This document shows positions 1 to 7,910 of a DNA stretch of 64,000 nucleotides, one piece after another. Made by a program: the position numbers and the translations under genes. Positions within the stretch are counted from its first letter, which is position 1, and each line of letters opens with the position of its first letter. The DNA lies in the NCBI RefSeq assembly GCF_042138895.1, contig NZ_JBHIKW010000004.1, forward strand, positions 62,001 through 126,000. The letters run 5' to 3'. The notes beneath the pieces are model-generated. The model saw only the letters and a program-made list of their open reading frames with translations, searched no databases and was not told the DNA's origin. Source of the DNA: Cedecea selenatireducens (GTDB taxonomy: Bacteria > Pseudomonadota > Gammaproteobacteria > Enterobacterales > Enterobacteriaceae).

Positions 1-572
1 ATACTGAAACACAAATTTATCAGCAGACCTGCGAACAGCTCAAAGCGATGGACGGCTATCCGGCGATAGCGCCACTGCTGAACGCCGTGGAGGTCAGCAT
101 AGATATCTGGCATGACAACAAAATGCCAGCAGACCGCTACGGCACGTTGCAAAAGCGTAGCGGGGCTGCGCTGGTCATTGACCGCCCGACGAATAACGAC
201 TGGTCGAAGGTAGTGCTGAGGGTAATGTTCGATGCGGCGCAGGATGCAGGGGTGGTGTTTGATCCTATTGATGAAACTGTGCCAGATTTTGCGTTAACTG
301 CAGATCTAAATGCTTTATGTGAAAAAGCGATGGTAATGGGCCGTGCCGTCCGGAAAGGGCAACTTGCCCCCGGCTTTACCACGCCGGAAATCCTGACGTT
401 GGCCGAAAAATATATCCACTGTTCGGCCAACTGGAACAGCCTGGTGCGAGACGACCAGGGGATGATCCGTGGCGCAGTTAAACCGGCGAAGCTGGTGACA
501 TTCACCAACCGGCCGGACGAGCGCTGGCAGAGAACAATTTACGATATGGACGGGAATAAAATATGGAAATAA
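1..572 (+). CDS. C-terminal part of a Tle1-like (DUF2235 class) T6SS phospholipase effector, 5' end outside window
   Basis: The frame is open from base 3 (bases 1-2 finish a codon), so the gene starts upstream of the window; about 189 C-terminal codons are visible. They lack the catalytic GxSxG part, which would lie upstream. The segment reading YIHCSANWN near the end, followed by FTNRPDERW and a short tail ending IWK, resembles what I remember of the C-termini of DUF2235 (Tle1-type) type VI secretion phospholipases; this is recall of family sequences, not a search. The stop codon overlaps the start of the next gene by 10 bp, and that gene encodes a DUF2931 lipoprotein, the usual position of a periplasmic immunity protein. 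An effector acting on phospholipids in the periplasm of target cells is therefore likely, but the assignment rests partly on context. Confidence 0.6.
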   Translation, partial: TETQIYQQTCEQLKAMDGYPAIAPLLNAVEVSIDIWHDNKMPADRYGTLQKRSGAALVIDRPTNNDWSKVVLRVMFDAAQDAGVVFDPIDETVPDFALTADLNALCEKAMVMGRAVRKGQLAPGFTTPEILTLAEKYIHCSANWNSLVRDDQGMIRGAVKPAKLVTFTNRPDERWQRTIYDMDGNKIWK

Positions 573-1222
573 CTCGCACAGCCTGGTTGTTACCGCTGCT
601 TCTGCTGACGGCCTGCCAGGGAAAACCTTTATCCGACGCGGCCACGCAAAAAGGTGTGCCGACCAAGTGGACCTTTGACTTTTTCACGCCCAAAGCGTTG
701 CCCGCCCTTGTGACATACGCCGTTGTTCAGGATGCCAATGGCAAAGTTTATGAATTTAATACCCTGAACAGTACACCCGACCTGCCTAAAGTGATCGGTG
801 AGTGGAATGATAAGGATCGTGCACCCGGAGGTTACTGGAATCACGTTGAGCGCCCACCCCGGCATATTATTTTTTGCTGGGACTCGATTATCGATAAGAA
901 GGTGTATGAAACTGCACTGACTATTCCTAAACCTGTCCTGGAAAAAATGCTCAGGCCAAGCGAGTTCCCCGGTTACCGGGGAAGAACGGTGTATTACGAC
1001 CGAGTGCAAATTGGCCTGGCTCCAGAGGGGAAAGTGGCCGTCTGGTTACAGGGAAGTGGTTCTGAGCCTAATTACCGCGTGACGCCGTCCGTCCTGAAAA
1101 CCGTATCAGGGGATAAGTTAGATATTTGCCGAGGGATAACGAAACATCCCAACGGGTATAAATATTATGGAGACACGCCTGAGTTTATTAAAGGCAAAGT
1201 ATATCCATATGGTGACTGGTGA
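563..1222 (+). CDS. DUF2931 family lipoprotein, probable T6SS immunity protein (copy 1)
   Basis: This 219-residue protein has a short positively charged start, a hydrophobic stretch at residues 7-17 and a lipobox LTAC with the lipid-accepting Cys at 18. Residue 19 is Gln, not Asp, which favours the outer membrane. The body has DUF2931 hallmarks that I recognise: FFTPKALPA near residue 40, YEFNTL near 64 and CWDS at 105-108. The start codon lies inside the last codons of the upstream effector, so the two are translationally coupled. DUF2931 proteins commonly follow T6SS phospholipase genes; by context this is the periplasmic protein that protects the producer from its own effector. A second, similar copy follows. 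The function is inferred from family and position. Confidence 0.75.
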   Translation: MEITRTAWLLPLLLLTACQGKPLSDAATQKGVPTKWTFDFFTPKALPALVTYAVVQDANGKVYEFNTLNSTPDLPKVIGEWNDKDRAPGGYWNHVERPPRHIIFCWDSIIDKKVYETALTIPKPVLEKMLRPSEFPGYRGRTVYYDRVQIGLAPEGKVAVWLQGSGSEPNYRVTPSVLKTVSGDKLDICRGITKHPNGYKYYGDTPEFIKGKVYPYGDW

Positions 1223-1281
1223 TATTCACCAATTAGTTACGGGCAATTTACGATATAGGCGGGAATAAGATATGGAAATAA
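1216..1281 (+). pseudogene. Relict of the effector gene 3' end at the duplication junction
   Basis: Bases 1216-1232 match 492-508 of the effector gene at 16 of 17 positions. After a gap of 15 bases, bases 1246-1281 repeat the effector's last codons in the same frame (IYDIGGNKIWK then stop, against IYDMDGNKIWK). The relic therefore shows that the second DUF2931 gene arose by a tandem duplication that began inside the effector gene. The stop codon of copy 1 lies exactly where the relic begins. It does not encode a functional protein by itself but carries the translation signals of copy 2. Confidence 0.75.
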
Positions 1282-1934
1282 CTCGCGCAGCCTGGTTTTT
1301 ACCGCTGCTTCTGCTGACAGCCTGCCAGGGAAAACCTTTATCCGACGCGGCCACACAAAACGGTGTACCGACCAAATGGTGGTTTAATTTTTTTACACCC
1401 AAGGCTCTACCGGCAGTGGTGACATACGTTGTAGTTCAGGATGCGGAGGGGAAGGTCTATGAGTTTAATACCCTCGATAGCACAAAAGCCCTGCATGGTG
1501 TTGTTGCTGAATGGAACGAGAACGCCAGAACGCTTAATGGCCACTGGAATCACGTTGAGCGTCCGCCCCGGCATATTATTTTCTGCTGGGACTCGGTAAT
1601 CGATAAAAAAGTGTACGAGACTTCGTTAACCATTCCGAAACCGATTTTGGACAAAATGCTCATCCCGCGCATAAACCAGGCCCCTCAGGGGGCTAATGAA
1701 TATTATAACGCTGTGCAGGTTGGACTGGCTCCGGAAGGGAAAGTGTCCATCTGGTTAAGCGGTGTTGCCCGGGGAGAACCTAATTATCGCGTGACGCCAT
1801 CGATCCTGAAAACTGTATCCGGGGATAAGTTAGATATTTGCCGAGGGATAACGAAACATCCCAACGGGTATAAATATTATGGAGATACACCTGAGTTTAT
1901 CAAAGATAAAAAATATCCCTATGGCCGCTGGTAG
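1272..1934 (+). CDS. DUF2931 family lipoprotein, probable T6SS immunity protein (copy 2)
   Basis: A 220-residue paralogue of the preceding gene; the N-terminal 35 residues and the last 35 are almost the same, and by eye about three quarters of all positions agree. Lipobox LTAC with Cys18 and Gln19 is kept. Differences concentrate in the middle, around residues 70-90 and 130-155, which is where an immunity protein would be expected to change if it follows a changing toxin. The start ATG sits within a copied fragment of the effector's 3' end (1246-1281). Likely roles are protection against a variant of the same effector, or added dosage. It is followed at 1963 by a convergent operon. Confidence 0.75.
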   Translation: MEITRAAWFLPLLLLTACQGKPLSDAATQNGVPTKWWFNFFTPKALPAVVTYVVVQDAEGKVYEFNTLDSTKALHGVVAEWNENARTLNGHWNHVERPPRHIIFCWDSVIDKKVYETSLTIPKPILDKMLIPRINQAPQGANEYYNAVQVGLAPEGKVSIWLSGVARGEPNYRVTPSILKTVSGDKLDICRGITKHPNGYKYYGDTPEFIKDKKYPYGRW

Positions 1935-1962
1935 CCTGAATCACTGACACTACAAATTGACC

Positions 1963-2781
1963 TTAATAGCCGCTGCTAAGCAACGGTAGTTCCGGGTGGC
2001 TCGCCCATTCGTGCCAGGAGCCGACGTAAACGGCCACATCCTGGTAGCCCGCAAGCTTAAGCGCGACAAGCACCGTGGCGGCGCGAGCACCACGGTGGCA
2101 CCAGATGATAACCCTTTTTGACGGCGTAAATCCGGCCTCGGCGGCAAGATGGGCCAGGGCTTCGGTGGATTTAAACCGGCCATGCTCGACCACGTCTTCC
2201 CAGAACAAGAGTTTTGAACCGGGAATACGTCCGGCCCGGGCGCAGCATTCGTGCACGAAACTGCCGTCATATTCCGTTGGCCTGCGGGCATCAAGCAGCT
2301 GCGTTGAGGCCTGATCGGCATCGATCGTTTCGCAGCGGGTAGCGGCCAGCTGCTGCATGGCTGGCTGGCAGATGGGCGCTCCAGCGGCAGAGACAACCGC
2401 CTGTGCGCCGTGGCCCGGCGTTAGTTTCCCGCCTGCAGCGGCCCAGGCATCCACGCCGCCGTCTAAAATCAGCCCGTCAGCACCGAGGGCAAACCACAAG
2501 AACCATAGCCCACGCGGAGAACGCATCCCCACGCTTTGCTCGAAGAACACCGGCGTGGCTCCGCTCGTCACGCTGAGCTGCTGCCAGGCATGAACAAAGG
2601 CCCCGGCCATTGCGGCGTAGCCTTCCGGCGTGGAGTCGGGAACAAAATAGTCGTAGACGTTCAGGCTGAGCGCGCCCGGTAACGAAGCGGTTTGCCACTG
2701 TTCCAGTTCACGCACGTCGAGTAACGCAAATTGCTCCCCGCCAGCCATGCGCTTTTGCAATTCACTGGCGCTAATCAGCAT
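1963..2781 (-). CDS. Tandem-rhodanese sulfurtransferase (thiosulfate/3-mercaptopyruvate type)
   Basis: A protein of 272 residues with two rhodanese domains. The C-terminal domain carries the active-site loop CHRGAR, with the catalytic Cys near residue 228. In the N-terminal domain the equivalent loop reads FEQSVGMR and has no Cys, as is normal for the inactive half of such enzymes. I chose the ATG at 2781, preceded by GGGAAG; the longer frame would start with TTG. This start overlaps the stop of the upstream cyclodeaminase-like gene by 11 bp, so it is the last gene of the seven-gene operon starting at 9400. Family members move a sulfane sulfur from thiosulfate or 3-mercaptopyruvate to an acceptor. 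In this operon it could handle sulfur released by the neighbouring D-cysteine desulfhydrase-like enzyme. Confidence 0.85.
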   Translation of the reverse strand: MLISASELQKRMAGGEQFALLDVRELEQWQTASLPGALSLNVYDYFVPDSTPEGYAAMAGAFVHAWQQLSVTSGATPVFFEQSVGMRSPRGLWFLWFALGADGLILDGGVDAWAAAGGKLTPGHGAQAVVSAAGAPICQPAMQQLAATRCETIDADQASTQLLDARRPTEYDGSFVHECCARAGRIPGSKLLFWEDVVEHGRFKSTEALAHLAAEAGFTPSKRVIIWCHRGARAATVLVALKLAGYQDVAVYVGSWHEWASHPELPLLSSGY

Positions 2782-3766
2782 CGGCAGCTTCCCAGCCAAA
2801 AGGTAGATTGCTGCCCTGGCCCTGGTCTACGGCAGCCTGCAGCACACGAGCGGCAAGGGCGATATCAAACACGTTAAGGCCGAAAGAGGAAAAATAAACT
2901 CTGTCGGTTGCCGAAGGACGCCAGCCATCGACCAGCAAATTGGTTAAATCTGCCGCCACGTTTTGCTCGTCAAAAAGCCCGGCACGGTACATCTGGAACA
3001 GGCTTTTGGCGCTGGTTAGCTTGAAGTCGCCCCAAAGATCTACCACCACTTTGTCGGCGGCGGCGATCGTTTCAAAAGCCACTTCGTGGTAGCCAATTTG
3101 CAGCACCAGCGTCCCCGCACGCCAGATGCCAGGGCGTAAAAACGGCTCGCTGGCGCTGGTGCAGGTTATCAGTACGTCCCAGTGCTGACGCAACGCATCG
3201 CTCAGTGTTTCAAACTGCGTAACGGGCCAGGGCAGGTCGCCAGAATGGCTGAGCATGTCGGCGAGCGGCTCCGGCGTTTTATTCCAGCAGTAGACCATTT
3301 CCAGATCGGGAAAATGTGCGGCCAACATATCGAGATGGGCGCGGGCCTGAACGCCTGCGCCAAGCAATAAGACGCGTGAAGGTCGCAGAGGTGCCGCCAG
3401 CTTGAGGGCGAGGGCAGACACCGCAGCCGTGCGGGTTGCTGTCAGGCTGCCACTTTCCACCAGGCCAACCGGTAAGCCGTTATCCGCCCGGTTGAGCAAC
3501 GTCGTTGCCATAGCCTGCGGATAGCCGTCAGCGGCGCGAGGGCGATGGGCCGTCCATTTCACGCCTGTGGCGTTGAACCGTCCGCCAACCCTTGCCGGGA
3601 GGGCGTAAACTTTGCCCAGCGGCGTGTCCAGATCGACATGGGTTTCCGCCGGCATCACCGCCTCGCCGTTTCTTAGCAGCCGCACGGTGTCCTCAACGTC
3701 CTGCAACGCCTTGATCGGGTCGTTGCCGCCGAGTTCAGCGACCTGCTGACGGTTCACTATCTGCAT
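2771..3766 (-). CDS. Ornithine cyclodeaminase / mu-crystallin family protein
   Basis: At 331 residues this has the family's usual length. A dinucleotide-binding motif GAGVQA lies at residues 136-141, preceded by the SLTATRTAAVSALA segment typical of this family, and a GVKW segment with Lys70 lies in the substrate domain. Known relatives include ornithine cyclodeaminase, alanine dehydrogenase and ketimine reductases (mu-crystallin), which reduce cyclic imines such as those derived from cystathionine and lanthionine. Because all neighbours handle sulfur amino acids, an imine/ketimine reductase or amino-acid dehydrogenase role on a sulfur compound seems likelier than ornithine breakdown, but this is inference. 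Two bases separate its start from the stop of the desulfhydrase-like gene, which implies coupled translation. Confidence 0.8.
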   Translation of the reverse strand: MQIVNRQQVAELGGNDPIKALQDVEDTVRLLRNGEAVMPAETHVDLDTPLGKVYALPARVGGRFNATGVKWTAHRPRAADGYPQAMATTLLNRADNGLPVGLVESGSLTATRTAAVSALALKLAAPLRPSRVLLLGAGVQARAHLDMLAAHFPDLEMVYCWNKTPEPLADMLSHSGDLPWPVTQFETLSDALRQHWDVLITCTSASEPFLRPGIWRAGTLVLQIGYHEVAFETIAAADKVVVDLWGDFKLTSAKSLFQMYRAGLFDEQNVAADLTNLLVDGWRPSATDRVYFSSFGLNVFDIALAARVLQAAVDQGQGSNLPFGWEAADAD

Positions 3767-3768
3767 AC

Positions 3769-4767
3769 TCAGTGCTCCAGGAGTTTTTGAGCGAACGGGT
3801 AGAGCGCCGGAGAGCCCCCGCAGTGCATGAAAATAACAGAGCTGCCGGCAGGAATACGGCCTTCTTCCGCCAACTCAATTAAACCGTGCATCGCTTTACC
3901 AGTGTAAACCGGATCCAGCAGGACGCCTTCCTGTTGAGCAACCTGATAAATGGCCTCAATGCCGCCTTCAGAAGGTACGCCGTAGGCGCTGCCGACGAAG
4001 CCATCTTCAATCCAGATATCCTGCGGCTGCCAGCTTTGATCCCAGTCCAGCAGGCTGGCGCAGTCACCGGCCATCGCCGAGATACGGGCCTGGAACCAGT
4101 CGGCTTTGGCGCTCACGCTGACGCCGATAATTTTGGTTTTGGGCCAGTAGCGACGGGCGCCGACGTACAGCCCGGCGAGTGTTCCTCCGGAGCCTGTTGG
4201 GGCCACGATAATGTCAGGGGCGGATTCGCCAGCGGCGCGAAGCTGGGCGTCCATTTCCTCAACTGCACGAACGTAGCCCAGCGCGCCCAGCGCCGTTGCG
4301 CCGCCAAGAGGAATGATCATCGGCTTTTCACCGCGCGCCGCTGCCGCGTCTGCATGCGCCTGCATCGCGGCTTCAATCTGCGTGAAGTAACCTTCCGGGT
4401 CGAGGAATTGCAGTTCGGCACCAAACAGCTTATCCAGCAGGAGATTGCCCTGGTAAGTTTGCGGCTCGTCACCACGAAGCACCAGCACCGGCTTCATGCC
4501 AAATTTACGCGCGGCGGCGGCGACCATTCGCGCATGGTTAGACTGGTGCCCGCCGGTGGTGATCACCACTTTGACGCCTTCGCGGCAGGCTTCGGCCATC
4601 AGGTACTCCAGCTTGCGGACTTTGTTGCCGCCGCCGCCAAAGCCGCTGTAGTCGTCGCGCTTAATCTTTACGTTCAGGCCCAGCGTTTCGCTAAGGCGAG
4701 GTAAAGATTCCAGCGGCGTGGGGAAGAATCCTAGCGTAACACGTTCAAAATCATTCACATTTTTCAT
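3769..4767 (-). CDS. PLP-dependent D-cysteine desulfhydrase / ACC deaminase family enzyme
   Basis: A 332-residue fold-type II PLP enzyme. GGGGNKVRKLE near residues 44-54 holds the Schiff-base Lys49; TTGGHQSNH (70-78) is the substrate/PLP loop; DPVYTGKAM and HCGGSPALY near the C-terminus match E. coli DcyD. DcyD turns D-cysteine into pyruvate, ammonia and sulfide. The protein differs clearly from E. coli DcyD in the N-terminal third (GFGGGG in place of the shorter DcyD glycine loop), so the substrate could be another beta-substituted D- or L-amino acid. It lies 37 bp downstream of the M20 gene in the same operon. Class is secure; exact substrate is not. I leave the gene symbol empty because a second, fliY-linked dcyD usually exists in these genomes. 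Confidence 0.8.
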   Translation of the reverse strand: MKNVNDFERVTLGFFPTPLESLPRLSETLGLNVKIKRDDYSGFGGGGNKVRKLEYLMAEACREGVKVVITTGGHQSNHARMVAAAARKFGMKPVLVLRGDEPQTYQGNLLLDKLFGAELQFLDPEGYFTQIEAAMQAHADAAAARGEKPMIIPLGGATALGALGYVRAVEEMDAQLRAAGESAPDIIVAPTGSGGTLAGLYVGARRYWPKTKIIGVSVSAKADWFQARISAMAGDCASLLDWDQSWQPQDIWIEDGFVGSAYGVPSEGGIEAIYQVAQQEGVLLDPVYTGKAMHGLIELAEEGRIPAGSSVIFMHCGGSPALYPFAQKLLEH

Positions 4768-4804
4768 GCATTATCCTGTCTGGTTCCCGAGTGCTGGCCG
4801 TGGT

Positions 4805-6139
4805 TTAAAAGGCGAGTAGCCAGTCATTGAGCGACTGTTGGTAGCGTTGTAGGCCTCTGAGCGTGACGAATTCATTCACGCCGTGGGCGTTGCCGCCGTA
4901 GCCCAGGCCGCCTATCAAAAAGGCAGGGGCAACGGCGGCGAAAGCGTAAGCTGGCGCGCAGCCGGGGGCCCAGGGCCAGATTTGCGGTTTTGCCTGCTGC
5001 TGGTGATAGCTGGTCATTAGTTCAAGCACGCCCGCGTCATCAATGCTGAAACGGTAGCCCGGATAGCTGTCGCCCGGTTCGAGCACGGCACCGGCCAGCG
5101 CCGGGCTGGCAAGCTGCTCCTTCATGCGCTGCATCAGGCGTTCGCCATCGACGATGGGCGGTGTTCTTAGTACCAAATCGGCGAAGGCTTCGGGAGGAAT
5201 GACGCCCTGAGCCCCGTGCGGCAGGCTGGCTATTTCTGAAATATTCAGCACCGCGCTGCCCAGCAGATAAGCCAGATGGCTGAAGCTGTCGCCGCTGATG
5301 GAGAACTTCTCGCTGCGACGGAAAGTCAGTTCGTCCGCCAGGTTAAAATCGAGCGCAAGGTCGTCGAGAATCGAACTGGCTTCTTCATCCAGCTCGCCCG
5401 TTTCGAGTACGCCATTAGCGTGAGGGGGCGCAAGGGTGCTTAACGCCTGCACAAGCCGCCAGACGGGGTTATCGATCCACGCCGCGTTGCTGGCGTGAAT
5501 AGCCGCTTTAGGGCCGCCCCAGCTGCCGCCTTTTACCACCAGACGGCCACCGCTGCGGCCGGTGAAGCCAAGGTAAATTCGCGGGGCACCGCCGCCGTAT
5601 TCGCACAGAGAAGGGAAAAGCACCGCTTCGGCGGGAGCTACCGGACAAGGCTGGCGGGCGAGGTAGCGCCGCAGGTTGCCGCTGCCAATCTCCTCTTCGC
5701 CTTCCAGCAGAATTTCAATGTTGGTGTGCAGGCGGCCGGAGTGATAGAGGTCGCGCACCACCATCAGCATGCCTGCCAGCGGGCCTTTGTTGTTCTCTGC
5801 GCCGCGGGAAATAAAAACGTCGCCTTTGTCCGACCAGTGTTTAATGCCGCCGACAAACGGATCGACCTCCCAACCTTCTTCGTCAGCGGGCATCACGTCG
5901 TACATGTTGTACAGCACGAGGGTACGCGGCGAACCGATGTCAATGCGCACGTGAACCAGCGGCGGCGCACCATCCTGAAGCTGTTGGCTCACCGGATACA
6001 GCACTTCGGCGTCGGTTTCTTCAATCAGCCACCGCTCAAGCCATAGCGCGAGGTTACGCTGCTGGTCGATATAGCCCGCCACGCTGCGGAAGGGTGTGAG
6101 CTGGTGCAGGAGGTCCAGCGTTGCATCGAGAGGCTTCAT
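4805..6139 (-). CDS. M20 family metallopeptidase-like protein with altered metal ligands
   Basis: A 444-residue M20/dipeptidase-type protein. The usual NHYDVQP motif reads NMYDVMP at residues 78-84: the first metal-binding His is Met79, while Asp81 is kept. The bridging Asp of the RGAxDxKG motif is Asn116 in RGAENNKG. The Glu pair (149-150 in GEEEIGSGN) and the last His (H419 in NAHGVNEF) are kept. Two of the usual five ligands are thus changed; I read both on the DNA. The protein may use one metal or different chemistry, or may bind rather than cut substrate. It overlaps the upstream permease by 4 bp (ATGA). In the operon it would hydrolyse or hold the imported peptide or N-acyl conjugate before the PLP enzyme acts. 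Confidence 0.8.
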   Translation of the reverse strand: MKPLDATLDLLHQLTPFRSVAGYIDQQRNLALWLERWLIEETDAEVLYPVSQQLQDGAPPLVHVRIDIGSPRTLVLYNMYDVMPADEEGWEVDPFVGGIKHWSDKGDVFISRGAENNKGPLAGMLMVVRDLYHSGRLHTNIEILLEGEEEIGSGNLRRYLARQPCPVAPAEAVLFPSLCEYGGGAPRIYLGFTGRSGGRLVVKGGSWGGPKAAIHASNAAWIDNPVWRLVQALSTLAPPHANGVLETGELDEEASSILDDLALDFNLADELTFRRSEKFSISGDSFSHLAYLLGSAVLNISEIASLPHGAQGVIPPEAFADLVLRTPPIVDGERLMQRMKEQLASPALAGAVLEPGDSYPGYRFSIDDAGVLELMTSYHQQQAKPQIWPWAPGCAPAYAFAAVAPAFLIGGLGYGGNAHGVNEFVTLRGLQRYQQSLNDWLLAF

Positions 6140-7050
6140 AGCCGGATCCTCGGGTTGAGTACCACGTACAGCAAATCAATGATCAGGTTCACCACCACGA
6201 ACACCAGCGCGGCCAGCAGGACAATCGCCTGCACCAGCGGGAAGTCGCGGTTCTGAATCGCCTGCACCGCAAGGCGGCCGATGCCGGGCCAGGCGAAGAT
6301 AATCTCGGTGACCAGCGCGCCGCCGAGCAGAGAAGCAAAATACATTCCCTGGACGGTGACCACCGGGATCAGCGCATTGCGCAGGCCGTGGCGAATCAGG
6401 ATCCGCCACGAACTTAGTCCCTTGGCCTGCGCAGTGCGGATGTAATCCTGGGCCAGGACATCAATCAGGCTGGCGCGCACCAGACGGGCGATGGCGCTCA
6501 TGTAATAGGCCCCAAGGCTGATGGCGGGCATGATCAGATGGCTGAAAGTGCCGTAGCCGCTGGAGGGTAGCCAGCGCAGATGCAGGCTGAACCAGATAAT
6601 CATCAGCAGACCTAGCCAGAATACCGGCACGGCCTGGCCGCTAAAGGCGAACAGGCGAGCGAGTAAATCCCAGAAGCTGTTACGCCAGACGGCGCTGACA
6701 AGGCCGAGCAGCAGGCCGATCGCGGTACTCCACGCCAGAGCAGAAACCGCCAGTAGCAGCGTGGCGGGCACGCGCTGGGCGATAAGCTCTGTCACCGGCT
6801 GCTCATAGCGCAGCGACAGGCCAAGATCGCCATGCAGCAGGCCGGTAAGGTAATGGCCGTATTGCCAGAGCAGCGGGCGGTCAAAGCCCATCGCATGGCG
6901 GAAGTTATCAATTTCCTGCTGGGAAGAACCGGGCGGCATCATCACCGCAGCCGGGTCGCCGGTCAGGTGCAGGCTGTAAAAGATAAGCAGCGAGACGCCA
7001 AACATCACCAGCACGGCCTGAGCAAAGCGAGAGAGAATGTAGCGCAGCAT
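6136..7050 (-). CDS. Peptide/opine-type ABC transporter permease (DppB-like)
   Basis: A 304-residue inner membrane protein with about six hydrophobic segments and the DppB/OppB-type layout: a first TM at residues 10-30, then a periplasmic segment starting HLTGDPAA. The cytoplasmic ATPase-contact (EAA) loop is seen around ARLVRASLIDVLAQDYIRTAQAKGLS. It overlaps the following permease gene by one base and the M20 gene by four, so it is made as part of one polycistronic message. With its DppC-like partner it should form the membrane channel for the binding protein encoded at 7907-9400. No ATPase gene of the DppD/DppF type lies in the cluster. Confidence 0.9.
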   Translation of the reverse strand: MLRYILSRFAQAVLVMFGVSLLIFYSLHLTGDPAAVMMPPGSSQQEIDNFRHAMGFDRPLLWQYGHYLTGLLHGDLGLSLRYEQPVTELIAQRVPATLLLAVSALAWSTAIGLLLGLVSAVWRNSFWDLLARLFAFSGQAVPVFWLGLLMIIWFSLHLRWLPSSGYGTFSHLIMPAISLGAYYMSAIARLVRASLIDVLAQDYIRTAQAKGLSSWRILIRHGLRNALIPVVTVQGMYFASLLGGALVTEIIFAWPGIGRLAVQAIQNRDFPLVQAIVLLAALVFVVVNLIIDLLYVVLNPRIRL

Positions 7051-7910
7051 CAGTCAAGCCTCGTGTGGGTTTTACGCAGCAGGCTATCGCCGAGCAGGTT
7101 ACAGCCGACCACCAGGGCCGCAATAATCAACCCCGGCCACAGGACAAGCCATTCCGCCAGCAGCATGTAGGAGCGCCCTTCGCCAATCAGGTTGCCGAGG
7201 GTGGGCGTAGGCGGCTGGATCCCCATACCAAGGAAGCCGATAGAGGCTTCGAGCACGATAAGTCTTGGGATATCCAGCGTCAGCAGCACAACCAGCGGCG
7301 TGGCGAGGTTAGGGAGAATGTGGCGCAGCAGAATGCGCGGCGTGGAAAAGCCCATCGCGCGCACCGCTTCGATGTATTCCAGCTCGCGCAGTTCGAGCGT
7401 TTTGGCGCGCGCCACGCGGGCGTAAATCGCCCAGCTGGTCACGCCCATGATCAGAATAATGTTTTCCAGCGAGGTGCCAAACAGCGCCATCACCAGCAAA
7501 ATCAACAAAATAAACGGCACCGCCAGCTGGATATCCATCAGGCGCATGATGACCGCATCCAGCCAGCCGCCAATGTAGCCTGCCAGCATCCCCAGCAGCG
7601 TGCCGATAACGGCGGCAATTGCCGCCGCCAGTAACACCACCGTCAGGGAAAGGCGGGTACCCGCCAGGATCCTTGCCAGCAAATCGCGCCCGAGCTGATC
7701 GGTGCCAAGCCAGTGCATGCCGCTCGCCGTCTCGCTGCCCGGCGGCAGGAACGTATCCGCCAGGTTATTGATTAACGGATCAGGCAATGGCAGCCATGGG
7801 GCTACCAGCGCCAGCAGGATCACCGTGCCTAGCAATAAGCCCCCCAGCACGCCGTCGCCTGAAATCAGGCGACGAGGGCGACGGGTCAGGGCGCGTCCGG
7901 GGAAAATCAT
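7050..7910 (-). CDS. Peptide/opine-type ABC transporter permease (DppC-like)
   Basis: A 286-residue inner membrane protein of the DppC/OppC type. It has an N-terminal cytoplasmic stretch rich in Arg, a TM around residues 22-42, then the family-typical HWLGTDQLGRDLLARILAGTRLSL segment. The EAA loop is seen in ARAKTLELRELEYIEAVRAMG. Its start overlaps the stop of the binding-protein gene by 4 bp (ATGA). It is expected to pair with the product of 6136-7050. The substrate is unknown; relatives carry di- and oligopeptides, opines, glutathione or nickel chelates. Confidence 0.9.
   Translation of the reverse strand: MIFPGRALTRRPRRLISGDGVLGGLLLGTVILLALVAPWLPLPDPLINNLADTFLPPGSETASGMHWLGTDQLGRDLLARILAGTRLSLTVVLLAAAIAAVIGTLLGMLAGYIGGWLDAVIMRLMDIQLAVPFILLILLVMALFGTSLENIILIMGVTSWAIYARVARAKTLELRELEYIEAVRAMGFSTPRILLRHILPNLATPLVVLLTLDIPRLIVLEASIGFLGMGIQPPTPTLGNLIGEGRSYMLLAEWLVLWPGLIIAALVVGCNLLGDSLLRKTHTRLD

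Noticed and set aside
3886..4704. 272-codon open frame opposite the D-cysteine desulfhydrase-like gene
   Set aside because: Antisense shadow; the minus-strand gene has the PLP motifs and operon context.
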